Shown here piece after piece: positions 34,614 through 44,566 of a DNA stretch of 64,000 bases. Both the position numbers and the translations under genes were made by a program. This DNA is from Roridomyces roridus (Eukaryota > Basidiomycota > Agaricomycetes > Agaricales > Mycenaceae): contig JARKIF010000003.1 in the NCBI GenBank assembly GCA_029378245.1, forward strand, positions 1,984,001 through 2,048,000, read 5' to 3'. Each line of letters starts with the position of its first letter. Position 1 is the stretch's first letter. The notes below the pieces were generated by a model that saw only the letters and a program-made list of their open reading frames with translations, was not told the DNA's origin and searched no databases.

Positions 34614-35683
34614 ATCTCGCACCTGGCGCGCCAAATACAAATCGCGTCGAAAGAGGGAAGAGCAAGGTCGTCAACACAGCCACATCAAATATATTTGATC
34701 CGTTCAAGTTCAACCCATTCTTCTGTGCGCATCCAACAAATAAATTGAATATTAGATTATTTTCTACACCACCAGGCGGCTTCACGGCAAGAAGGCGCCA
34801 ACCGCACGGCGCAACTTCTTTCTCGATCGCTGAGTTCCTAAATGTCTTCCAAAACGACTAAATTTAACCTCACTCTATCTGAGCCACCTACTTTTCCGTT
34901 CATTTGAAGTGAGCGGGGACCTCACTCCGAGCTCCGGGTTGTCTCTCTTCCGACCTATAGGATGGAGAGAGAAGAAAAACGTTCCACGGACCATGGTGGT
35001 GGCTATCGACATGAATTCAGTCCAAACGCCGCACCTTTCTCCACCATCAGTTAGGTGGACCCACAATGAAATTGAACTCCGCGTCGATAGGGTTCGAGAT
35101 GCTAAGTACCTTGAAGAGTTTATTTATCCAGGAGGCTATTATTGGACATGGAGAAGAGTTGAAAATCGAGAGTAAAGTGGAGGTGGTCGGCATGCGCGGT
35201 GTTCATGATCAGCTCGTGTTTCTGGGCAAGGCAGTATCCGAGTCTCGAGCGGCGAGCGCGGTCACGCAATGTACGGCACGGTTTAATGATGAGCGCCACC
35301 GTGGTTCAAACTCCACTTTGCCGTTAATATGAGACGGCCAAGCACGCAATTCCAGAGTAGAAGACCAGCTCTTTGTGTAAGTGAGAGAACATAGTGTTCC
35401 GTGGTAGTCCGTAGTTCACCGATATGAATTCAATGAAGACGCCGCTCACAAAGAAGCGCGCCTTACCTTGTGTTAGAAGTGACCAAGATAGGGAAGGCAA
35501 GCAGTCGCGCCTGGCACTGCCGACGTCTCCAGGTGAGCCCGAAATGAATGAAGAAGAGATGCTCTGGCGCGTGACACGGTCAACGGATTAGTAGCAGCTC
35601 CAACCGGACTGTAGCGGGACCACGTGAGCAAGTGCGAGTAGTATTTAGAGCCAACACGAACTGCATGAGAGACTCATCCCACC
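34614..35683. other. Intergenic, imperfect duplicate segment
   Basis: No gene is supported here. Two imperfect copies of one segment of about 50 bp lie near 34981-35032 and 35396-35447; both contain ATGAATTCA followed shortly by ACGCCGC. A TATTTAGAG element at 35642 is about 40 bp before the next gene. Confidence 0.35.
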
Positions 35684-36579
35684 ATGGCTTTGCACGTTAC
35701 TCGCCCTGCTCAAGCTCTCATCTTCGCGTACATCGACATCGGCTCCAACGTCGAGGAGAGCGCCGTCAACGGTGAGCATTGGCGCAATGGTCGCTCTGTT
35801 ATGCTGACTATGTGTAGATTGGTACGACAACGAGCAGGCTCCTCGTCGGTTGGACGTCCCCGGTTTCGTAGGTCGGCGTTTCTGGGTAAAGGTTGGACCC
35901 TGAGCTGTCTTGTCTAGATTGCCACCTCTCGGTACAAAGCCGTCGACGGACAGAGCCCAGGCTGGCTGAACATCTGCGACATCGAGACGCCCGGTGTCAT
36001 CTACACCAAGGCCTACATCGACCTCAAGGACAAGAGCTCCGACAACGAGAAGCTTGTGCTGTCCAAGATCGAGGCTACCAGCCGCCGTCTCTGCGTGCCC
36101 ATCGCGACTTACACCCATCCCGGCTACGTCGAGAATGCTCCTCCGAGCAAGTACATCTTGACTGTTGGCCTTGAGGTAACTCCGGAGGGTGAGGACGAGT
36201 TGAACGAGTGGTATGAAGTCGGTGAGTACACTTTGTTCCTGTCTTTGCCGGAATCTCATTTGATTCCAGAGCACATGGACCTTTTGAGCAAGATCCCTGG
36301 GTGGCAGCGGGGCCGTCGCTTCAAGGTCATGGATGCCTTCCAGACCGGAACCTTCGCCGACAAGCCCGTCTTCAAGTACCTTGCTATCCACGGTACACTT
36401 TTGTTCGAGGTCTTCGAGTTGCTGATTGAATCTTGTATACAGAGTTTGACAACGCCGACTTCAAGGAGACCGAGGAGTTCAAGCACGCAAGCAGCACCGA
36501 GTGGAGGACTCGTGTCTTCCAGAAAGTGACTGGTCGCGATGCGCGCACCTTTGAGCTCCAGAAACGCCACAAGAACTAA
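35684..36579 (+). CDS. Dimeric alpha/beta-barrel-type protein (EthD/ABM-like), unknown role
   Basis: Four introns are removed, and the protein starts MALHVTRPAQALIFAYIDIG. Two related halves are visible: the first has VNDWYDNEQAPRRLDVPGF with AVDGQSPGWLNICDIETPGV, and the second has ELNEWYEVEHMDLLSKIPGW with RRFKVMDAFQTGTFADKPVF. Each half carries the 'WYD/EH...P' helix followed by a strand, as in tandem ferredoxin-like (dimeric alpha/beta barrel) proteins. No signal peptide or membrane span is present. Such proteins can be monooxygenases, isomerases or simple binders, so no reaction is assigned. A Kozak-like context (ACCATGG) supports the start. Confidence 0.7.
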
Positions 36580-36770
36580 TAGTTGTTTTCGTCCATGTAA
36601 TTTTTTGCGACCTATCAATGTACCTTTTTTTTTTGTATCATTCGACCCACGAGATCAAGACCAGTCCAAGTAAAAGCATCGAAGGAGTCGGGCAAGAGTC
36701 GGGACGAAAGAGGGGCGGGGTACGGATCAACCGTGATGCCACAACAAATTCCAGCTCATCCTTCCTTTCC

Positions 36771-38539
36771 ATGTCTTCAGCGCTCAAAAGTCCGCGCATA
36801 GGGGGTTCATTACCTCCCAAACGTCGACCGAGCAGATCAATTCCTGGCGCACTGACGGCGTACGTGAATGGAATTGGCAAACGAAACTTGAAAGCTGACG
36901 CTTACCGTTCCACTGGGTCTCGCAGCCAAGGAATGATCCGATGCCCGCCTGCTGAATTCTCTCAGTATCGCAAAACAGAGGAAGAGCTCAAGTCGATCAA
37001 GAACCGCGCCGTGCGCGAATTTTATGAGCGCCAGAGTAAGGGGTCGCGCCTTGGACGCGTCTTGAGTTGCTGATCTCGGTCTTTCAGATGAAATTCTGGA
37101 TGGTTTTGCCGAAGTCGAGGAAGTTCTAACCTCCACGCTTCCTGGGCAGGTGCTGGGCACCTTTGCGCGTTTCTCTGACGCTGCTGTCGTTCTATCACCC
37201 GTTCTGGATGAAGACGAGGCGGAGCGGCAACCATTGCTTGGGGACACTTTGACTAGAGAGCAAAAACGAGAACGCGCGGATAAGATTGCTCTCAATGGTA
37301 CGCCCCTTTCTCATGGTATCGTTTGCTGAGGCGACGAACAGTGAATATCCTTGTGAACATCTTGTTACTGGGCTCCAAAGGCGCTGCAGTAGCGCTCTCC
37401 AACTCGATATCACTGCTCGCTTCCTTCGTCGACTCTGCTCTCGACTTTCTATCTACGCTGATCATCTGGGGTGCGGACTTCGCGGCCAAGAGAGAAGATC
37501 GCAACTCCAAATATCCTACCGGTAAGGAATGCTTTATCAGGAAGAGCTGCAAAAATTCACTTTGGCGGACCAGGCAAGAAGCGTTTCGAGCCTCTCGGCG
37601 TTCTCGTGTTTTCCGTCTGCATGATCGCCTCGTTCACCCAGGTTCTCACCGAGGCCGTCAAGAGGCTCTTCGACCCCAACAGTAGTGAAATCGGGGCACT
37701 CTCGTTGTTCGGGAAAGGGTGCGTCCCTGATTTATCTCTGGGATGACCGTTGAGAAAGGCTGCCTTTCAAGTACCATGGGTGTGTCTCCAGCTATTTGGT
37801 CGTTCGTGATTCTGATGGGAATTGCTCAGTGGCAACGATTGTGGTGAAGAGTGTCATCTGGGTTTGGTGTTCGAAATTCCAGTCGACGGGCATCCAAGCA
37901 CTGGCGCAAGACGCCAAGGTGGACGTGTTGTTCAATATCTTCTCACTTATCGGTGAGTAGCGCCGCAGTCGATCTACGGTATCATTGAAGGACTTGCTAG
38001 TACCCTGGGTCGGCGAGATTCTGGAGATTCCGCAGTTGGATCCACTCGGAGGTGCCCTTCTGAGTATCTACGGTCAGTCAACGCGTCGCCCTCCTTCGTA
38101 CATTGACACCCTGCAGTCATAATCGAATGGATCCAAACTCTGCTTGAGAATTTCGTCAAACTCTCTGGACATATTGCGAGCAATGAGCAAGCTTTTAGAA
38201 TCCTCTATCTTGTGTCATGTTTCAAGCCGGTTCAGGAGATTGCATATCTCGAAGTCTAGTAAGCACCGTTCTACGGTATTTCTCCCTTGCTTAACCAACT
38301 CAGCCACGTCGGCGACGAGCTCATCGTCGAGGTCGACGTTATTCTTCCTCCTGACACCAGTCTCTCGTTTGCGCACGACGTTGGGGAGACAATTCAGGCT
38401 AGCATTGAAGCGCTCGACATGGTTTCACGGGCCTAGTGAGTGCAATGTACTTCTCGATGTTATTGGCTGACTTTTCAGTGTACACCTAGACTACAACAGT
38501 GCAAATCCAGTTCAGCACCGCGGTAACGGCGGAAGCTAA
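36771..38539 (+). CDS. Cation diffusion facilitator (CDF) metal transporter, MMT-like
   Basis: A cytosolic N-terminal region of about 150 residues (MSSALKSPRIGGSLPPKRRP, later FYERQNEILDGFAEVEEVLT) leads into the CDF membrane domain. The first spans include NILVNILLLGSKGAAVALSN and the signature SLLASFVDSALDFLSTLIIW, whose Asp residues form the transport metal site. KYPTGKKRFEPLGVLVFSVC is the typical P-x-G-x-x-R-x-E-P turn. The C-terminal cytosolic domain has VGDELIVEVDVILPPDTSLS, FAHDVGETIQ and VHLDY. Fungal members of this clade move Fe, Mn or Zn across organelle membranes; the metal is not evident from sequence. Its stop is 15 bp from the convergent Cgi121 stop. Confidence 0.85.
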
Positions 38540-38554
38540 CTTATACCCTACTCT

Positions 38555-39302
38555 TTATCCCATGACCATCTTCATTGCGACCGAACTTGTAGCAATTTCA
38601 TCTACTACACCCCGTTCACGGTCGACGTCTCCCTTGGTCTGTTGGATAGCCACCTCGTTGCCTAGTTTGTGATACTGTTTCTCCGTCAACATAGAGTATA
38701 GAATAGCACGAGACTCCGCACCTTCTTGACCGCCGTCCAGTCTGTTATATCTCGTAGATCAGCAAAGGGCACCTTTGTGCCGTTGACTGCAGCGTCCATA
38801 TCGCGCTCGATGTCGGTAACTGAGAGCTCGGGGCTGTCGATGCGTACGACGACGAGGGAAGTGGAAGTGTCGGAGACGCCATAGCGGCGCATGGCTTCAG
38901 ATATCTAGTACGTTTAGTACGCGGAATGGATCTGAATAGAAAACACACATTATTCGTCGGATTAAGAGACCAGATAATCTCAGAATGTACTGTCCTGGTA
39001 CGGAGGGAGCCAAGGGCGTCGGCCATGACGGCCTGGTGTATCGCCGTGCGAAGGTGTTGAAGGCTGGTTATCTACATACCACAAGTCAGGACTAAGCCTG
39101 GTCGCAGTGGTACACGGACAAGGCGCGCTTCGATGAAAGCAAAATTCAGCGCGTCCCGTGCGCGTGTGCCGTCGGGTCCCTCGGCAGTCGAGGCGGTGAT
39201 GAGCCGTTGGCGGAGCTGGGCTGCATCCGAGACGTCTTTGAACAGTGCAGCATGTACGGAGGAGAGGTGTGGTGGGAGATGTGGGAGTTGGTACGACTGC
39301 AT
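38555..39302 (-). CDS. CGI121: EKC/KEOPS complex subunit Cgi121
   Basis: Cgi121 (human TPRKB) binds the Bud32 kinase in KEOPS, the complex that makes t6A in tRNA. The protein starts MQSYQLPHLPPHLSSVHAAL and has FKDVSDAAQLRQRLITAST and NFAFIEARLV. Next is LQHLRTAIHQAVMADALGSL, then the strongly conserved RTRTVHSEIIWSLNPTNNIS and YGVSDTSTSLVVVRID. The 3' region has DLRDITDWTAVKK, an intron (GTGCGG...AACAG) and YHKLGNE, the equivalent of the usual KYYKL ending. The predicted tail to 38555 is longer than in many homologs. Introns near 39072-39110, 38909-38950 and 38693-38740 fit this reading. Confidence 0.85.
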
Positions 39303-39386
39303 GGTAGAAAGCAAGGTTAAATACAGCAACTATGTACAATACATGTATCCCGAAAGCACGAAACTCTACAGACTCTACTCTAAACT

Positions 39387-40732
39387 CTACTCCTTCTTGT
39401 CCTTGTTCTTCGGTGGTCCACTCACCGTGAACAAGAGGCTACCCAGAAATACCATCAACGCGCCGAGTCCCAACTCGGCATTCCACGCGTTGCCAAACCA
39501 CCACACGCTGAAACACAGACTTATCGCTTTCCGTGCAGTCAGGACGAGGTTCGTCGACACCGAGGAGACTTGCTGTCGAAAGAGTGAGTGGGAGGGGAGG
39601 AAAGCGGGGCGAGACATACCGATGAGAGTTTATTGACGCCAGAGACACAGATGAGTTGCGAGAACAAGTTCCCGGCGAGTATAAGCCAAGATGCTAGCGC
39701 AGAGGTGTGGCTAGTCTTGGAGTCGGAAAGACTGCTCAAGCCTTGCCGGACGTCTTTAATCAAGAACAGGAAGACGGGGAGGGATAGGAAGTGCTTCAAG
39801 CCATTCAGAGGAGGGATCGAAGGGACTGTACGACAACATACCGTGTAAAACACGCCTTCCTTCCAACACGGCCCATACTTTTTGTAGGTCCGTTCTTGGA
39901 GCAACCCCAGGAAACCGGAGAGCACAAGCGAGGTAACGAGCATCGATATGCCTATCGTATATGTGTGGACGTCGTCCTCGGTCATCACGGCGCTCTGCTT
40001 CTTCGGTGCAGACGTGGGTCGGGCTAGCGTCGCGAGAATGACACCCGCCGACACTATGATCACCGATACCTGAAACAACGTCGGCAAGGCGCACGGATTG
40101 CATGATACATGTCCACGTACCACTTGCATTATCGTGTATCGTCGACCAGCAAGGACGAAGCCAAATATCATTGACACAGCCAGACCTGTATGGGATAAAT
40201 CACGGAGCGAGGGGCGTAGGGGAGGAATTCACACCAGCGGATCGAAAGACGATGAGGATTGTGAGGGGAACCTTGTACGCAAAGGCCCAGTTGTTCATCA
40301 ACTGGCTCGTCGTAAGCAAGAGGACCTGGACTGCCCAGTCCTGAAGTGGGACTTGCCGCGGCTTTAAACGCGGTAGTAGAGACCCAGCAGGGAAGGTAAG
40401 GAATGCAGGAAGCCCTTGTAGGGCTATGAATGCGACTTGCGAGAATGTTAACGCGGAGCCTGGTCCAAGTTAGCCGGGCACGGAAGTATATTATGTGCTG
40501 ATCACCAATTCGGGCGTTCATGTTAAGCAGTTGCTCATACGCCCAGACGTTTCTAGTCAATTTTAACAGCCTGCAAACGTGGAGAGTGGGTTTCTTACAA
40601 GCAGCAGCCACCCAAGACCATGGAGAGGATGGAGGAAAAGTCGAGGAGGGCGGGTGCGGCTTGGGATAGACGCAGACCGGGGTCTGCGACGGTGGTCGGA
40701 ACACCATTCGCCTCTTTTCGTCGTTTGGACAT
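39387..40732 (-). CDS. YEA4: ER UDP-N-acetylglucosamine transporter (Yea4/SLC35B4-like)
   Basis: A multi-span nucleotide-sugar transporter of the UAA/SLC35B type. Exon 1 starts MSKRRKEANGVPTTVADPGL and has SILSMVLGGCC. Later exons give NVWAYEQLLNMN, NNWAFAYKVPLTILIVFRSA, VSMIFGFVLAGRRYTIMQVV, YTIGISMLVTSLVLSGFLGL, LQERTYKKYGPCWKEGVFYT and HFLSLPVFLF. The closing segment is STNLVLTARKAISLCFSVWW with LGALMVFLGSLLFT. Loop motifs QERTY, KEGVFYTHFLSLP and LTARKA.S are typical of Yea4. The C terminus KDKKE fits a KxKxx ER-retrieval signal. Yea4 supplies UDP-GlcNAc for chitin synthesis in yeast; the substrate here is inferred from similarity. Confidence 0.83.
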
Positions 40733-40862
40733 CGTAGTAGTTGTGTGCAGCAAGGGCTCGCGAACGCCCTTTTGTGCAAATGACGAAGAGGGAAAGAGTG
40801 CTTGTGCCACGTACGTGAGGCATCAATTGGCAGCTGTCATAGGCAGCAAACATAGGGGTTGT

Positions 40863-41881
40863 TCAATTTCTCCAAACTGCCTCGAATCTCAGGCGTGTAT
40901 ACATCATGGACCAGGCGCCGGAACTCTCCATACAGTCAACACGACACATCTCCGTCACTTCGTCGATGATCTCGTCCGCCTCGGCGTCGGAAAAGTCCTT
41001 GAGGAATATCTTGCGAGCAAACACATTTAGCCACCCTTTCACACCGTCTGGCAAAGGGGTTGCTCGAGGGGTAAGAGAAATATGTTTGATCTCAAAGCCG
41101 GCCTCGTTCAAAAGCTGAGGGAGGTCAGTTGAATTTTTTTATAGAATGAGAATGAGGTTTTAGCATGCCTTGGAATATTCTTCGACGGAAGGGAAGAACC
41201 ACGGGTCCAGAGGAACAGGATCGTGGCCACGAGATCTGAGGGCAGTGTGAAGCCCGCTACGGATGCCTGCGTCAAAGAAATCAGAGTGGTAGTCTCGAAC
41301 ATTGCAGTCCCTTCTCACCGATACAATTCATCGCGCCGCCCATCTCTGCTACAAATCTCCCCCCGGGCTTGAGAACCTTCTTTGCACTGTCCAGGACGCC
41401 CATCGGGTCGCGCTTGCACCTTACTTGTTCGTCAGTTGACTAGAGTCTGGTCGCGAGACTAGTTCGCACCAATGGAGTGTCGCATTGCTGAACACGGCAT
41501 CGAACTTGCAATCGGGATCAAAAGGAATGGCGAGAGCCTGGATGTCGGAGACAAAGACATGCTCGAGGCCTGCAGCTTTAGCCTTCTCAACCTGCTCCAA
41601 CACATGAGAAACCGAGCAAGAGGTATTATAATTGGGATCACCATGCTCTCGCTGAAATCCACGGCGACGACCAGGCCTCCAGGTGCGCGTTTGACGACCT
41701 CTTCGAGGACGATGGTGACTTCTCCACTCCCACAGCCAAAGTCGATGATCTTTTCGCCAGGTTTTGACGCGAGAAGATCGAGGACAGCAGATGTGTAGGC
41801 CGGAGAATAGACGAACGATGTAGAGGTGTTGTATAAATTGGCACTCCAGCCCTGCGCGTCGTACGAGGGAGAGGATGCCAT
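40863..41881 (-). CDS. SAM-dependent class I methyltransferase
   Basis: The protein begins MASSPSYDAQGWSANLYNTS, followed by SFVYSPAYTSAVLDLL. Motif I is KIIDFGCGSGEVTIVLEE, with VVAVDFSESM as the acidic loop that binds SAM. DAVFSNATLHWC matches the trans-aconitate/arsenite-type methyltransferase family, followed by LDSAKKVLKPGGRFVAEMGG. A C-terminal helical part (GVKGWLNVFARKIFLKDFSD) completes it. The acceptor substrate is unknown. An upstream GTG at 41899 extends the frame slightly, but the ATG at 41881 fits homologs better. It shares a promoter of about 145 bp with the divergent F-box-like copy B. Confidence 0.82.
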
Positions 41882-41962
41882 CGGGGACTGGGGCTTCACT
41901 GAGGCTGGTTAACGGTTTTATGCAAAGAGGGGTCGGCCGAAACTTTCGGCCGAAGTAAAGTC

Positions 41963-41968
41963 ACGCGT
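41963..41968. promoter_or_regulatory. ACGCGT box upstream of F-box-like copy B
   Basis: One perfect ACGCGT lies 59 bp before the ATG of copy B, inside TCACGCGTGAGTCACG. It may act in both directions, since the methyltransferase gene starts at 41881 on the other strand. Confidence 0.35.
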
Positions 41969-42026
41969 GAGTCACGCAACCGCGTTTGGTTTGTCAGCGC
42001 TGTGTCGCCCCTTTCGTGCCACCACC

Positions 42027-44324
42027 ATGGCCAACCACCTTCCCGACGAGATCATCGCCGAAATACTATCCCCCGCACTCAAAGTTCCGGACGACGTGTT
42101 CTCCGATAATTCGCGAGAGTCTCCTTTTGCCCAGTACTCCGAATCCAGCTCCGCCTTCCTCCTCGTCTCCAAAGCGTGGCTACGCGTCTCCACTCCACTC
42201 CTCTACCACGTCGTCGTCCTCCGTTCCACTGCTCAAGCAGCGGCGCTCGAACGGGCCTTGAAGATGAACCCCGAACTCGGGCATTTCATCAAGAAACTTC
42301 GTCTCGAGGGAGGGTACGGTATACCAATCCACAAAATCATCAAATCTGCGCCAAACATCAGCGACCTGTTCTTGACGCTGGGTATTTGGAGCAGCGACAG
42401 CGTAGGAGGCCTCGTCCGTGGCCTTCCTCTCATGAATCCCACTCGCTTGATATTGGGAAACAACGGAACTGGAGGCAACAAGAACTGCCAGCTTCTTATG
42501 GATGCGCTGGCTACATCTCTGAAGGAGTGGACAAATTTGGTACTTGCTACAAAATCGGCTTCGCTATTATCTCTCTAACATCACTCTCAGGCCGTCCTTG
42601 ACTTGCCGTGGGATGGCTATTTTTTGCCAGTAGCTGCCGTGACCATCGGCGCTGCGATCAGAGACGGAGCCCCCAACCTCAAGACCGTCCTAATAGCAGA
42701 TTCTTATTTGCGTGACGCACAGTATCTCGCTTTGATCGCAAAGAACAAATCAGTCACGAGCATACAGCCGAAGAAACCAACCGCCAGATTTTACAGCAGC
42801 TCCAAGTTATCTGACCCCAGTTTGCGCGGTCTTATCAAGATACCAGAGTTACTGCCGGAGGATAAGTACGTGGCCGTCCCATTGCATTCTCATGTGCTGA
42901 ATTCAATTCAGTTCCTTATTCAACCCGTTTGTTACCTCGCCCGACACATCTGAGGAGAAACAACTTCAGTTCTCCACGGGAGCTGTCACAGAAGATATAT
43001 GGAAGCGTATCATACATTTTTCCATGGTCTTGGAATTCAACACCGAAGGTTGGCCGAAACGGCGTCTGGGTGTACTTCTTGTGTCGAAACTTTTTGCAGT
43101 AAGTAGGCTTTCAAATTCTGTGCGCAGCTCACGATGAGTTTGTGATAGAGACTAGCCCTACCTCATTATTACGAGGCCCTGAGCTTCCACTATCCTCGCA
43201 AATTCAAGGATTTCACTGTCCGGTTGAGCTCAGACGAATCACTGCGATTGCAAGTGCGCACACTACATCTTCGAATTCCAGCACTCAACGCGAACGACTT
43301 TCGGTCGGCACTGCCACAATTGAACCAACTCATGCAGCTGAGCGGAGGGGTGGATGCGGAGCGGATTGTCATGTCGTACAAGATGTTCAAGGACCTGGCG
43401 ACATTCTGTGGGGACACACTGGAGGTTCTGGAGGGTATTGAGGTATCCAAGGGGCCCACGATCCAGAGTCCGGCTGTTTTCGCAAAATTCAGACGGTTGA
43501 AGAAACTTGGGATCGGGTTCAAGGCAAAGTTGGATGTTAAAGCATCATCGATTCCTGCCACTGGTGGGCTCCCTGATCTCGAGGAACTCGTCGTGTCGCA
43601 TGCGGACGAGACAGTGGTCGCGGTTTTGGCCAAGATGCAGTGGGTTCAATTTTATCTGATGTTTTCGGAGGGACACTGATGGGATTATAGTCTCGCCCTG
43701 CTCCGAGCTGTCTCATTTTCACTACGCACTCCGAAAGTACGGCAGTTCTTTGCGAAACACGGTAGTAAGCTTGGTACGGTGGGGATTTGGGTGGAGGATA
43801 TAAAGGAGGCGAATTTGTTCGATCAATGTCCAGGCGTGGTGGAAGTTACGGTGCATTGTGCGGGATATGTGTGTAGCCTTCTCTGTTCTTTTGACCGGAC
43901 TGAAATATCCTCCAGACTCCGCAGCCGGAATCGTTCACCTCCAGCGTCCCACATGCTACGCTCAAGACCATAACTTTCAAGCCCTATGGACGAATGTAGG
44001 CCTGCTTTCTTGCGGATGTGTTCGCCTGACGATGCCATCATGTAGACGCGCCATGGAACAAAACTGGAAGCCTTTTTTCAGGGCGTTTTGCGTGGATACA
44101 TTTCCTGCGCTGGAGCAAGTATTTTTCCCGCACATCAAGTGGCCTACAACAGAGTACATTTCTTCTTCGATACCTTCTATTGTTTTTTATTCACTCTTGG
44201 GTTCTTTTGCAGACACAACATTGCAAAGAGCGCTTGGGTGAGTGCAGCGGAGCGGCTTTTGGAGTCCGAAGTTGCGTTGGTAAATTTCGAAGGAGTTGGG
44301 TGGCGAAAGAGGTTGAAGAAATGA
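42027..44324 (+). CDS. F-box-like protein of the LPDEI family, copy B
   Basis: The start MANHLPDEIIAEILSPALKV has an ACCATGG context. The protein follows copies A and C in order: SSSAFLLVSKAWLRVSTPLL, FIKKLRLEGGYG, NISDLFLTLGIWS, NPTRLILGNNG, LRGLIKIPELLPED, EDIWKRIIHFSMVLEFN, LLVSKLFA, LPDLEELVVSHADETVVAVL, then KHGSKLGTVGIWVEDI and a C-terminal KSAWVSAAERLLESE ending GVGWRKRLKK. Introns of about 50-60 nt split it, for example after TNL at 42539. The central block (ALPQLNQLMQLSGGVDAERI) diverges from the other copies. Its role is inferred from the F-box only: probably a receptor for an SCF ligase. Confidence 0.8.
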
Positions 44325-44555
44325 ATCCGATTGATGGAAATAATTACGATTACACGGGCTTGTAAAGCAGGCGGCCTACAGTCGGGACCAAGTCCGAAGT
44401 CGGGACTTCAAATTACATCTGATGTGGCTGTGCCAGACATCCCTTCGCTCATTGTCAACGCGACTGAACGCTAATTGACACGCCAGGTGCGAGATGTGGC
44501 CATAGCATGTTTGTTTGTACTCACTCCGTCCAGTAGCGGAGAACTGTGGCTCTGG

Positions 44556-44561
44556 ACGCGT
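44556..44561. promoter_or_regulatory. ACGCGT box immediately before F-box-like copy C
   Basis: One perfect ACGCGT ends 5 bp before the ATG at 44567, so it lies in the 5' leader or at the start site of copy C. It would be far too close to act as a classical upstream element if transcription starts further upstream. Confidence 0.3.
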
Positions 44562-44566
44562 CGCAC

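Noticed and set aside
35645..36391. Long 248-codon antisense frame across the alpha/beta-barrel gene
   Set aside because: The plus strand carries a well-supported spliced gene with protein-like sequence. The antisense frame is a by-product of its codon bias and has no recognisable motif.
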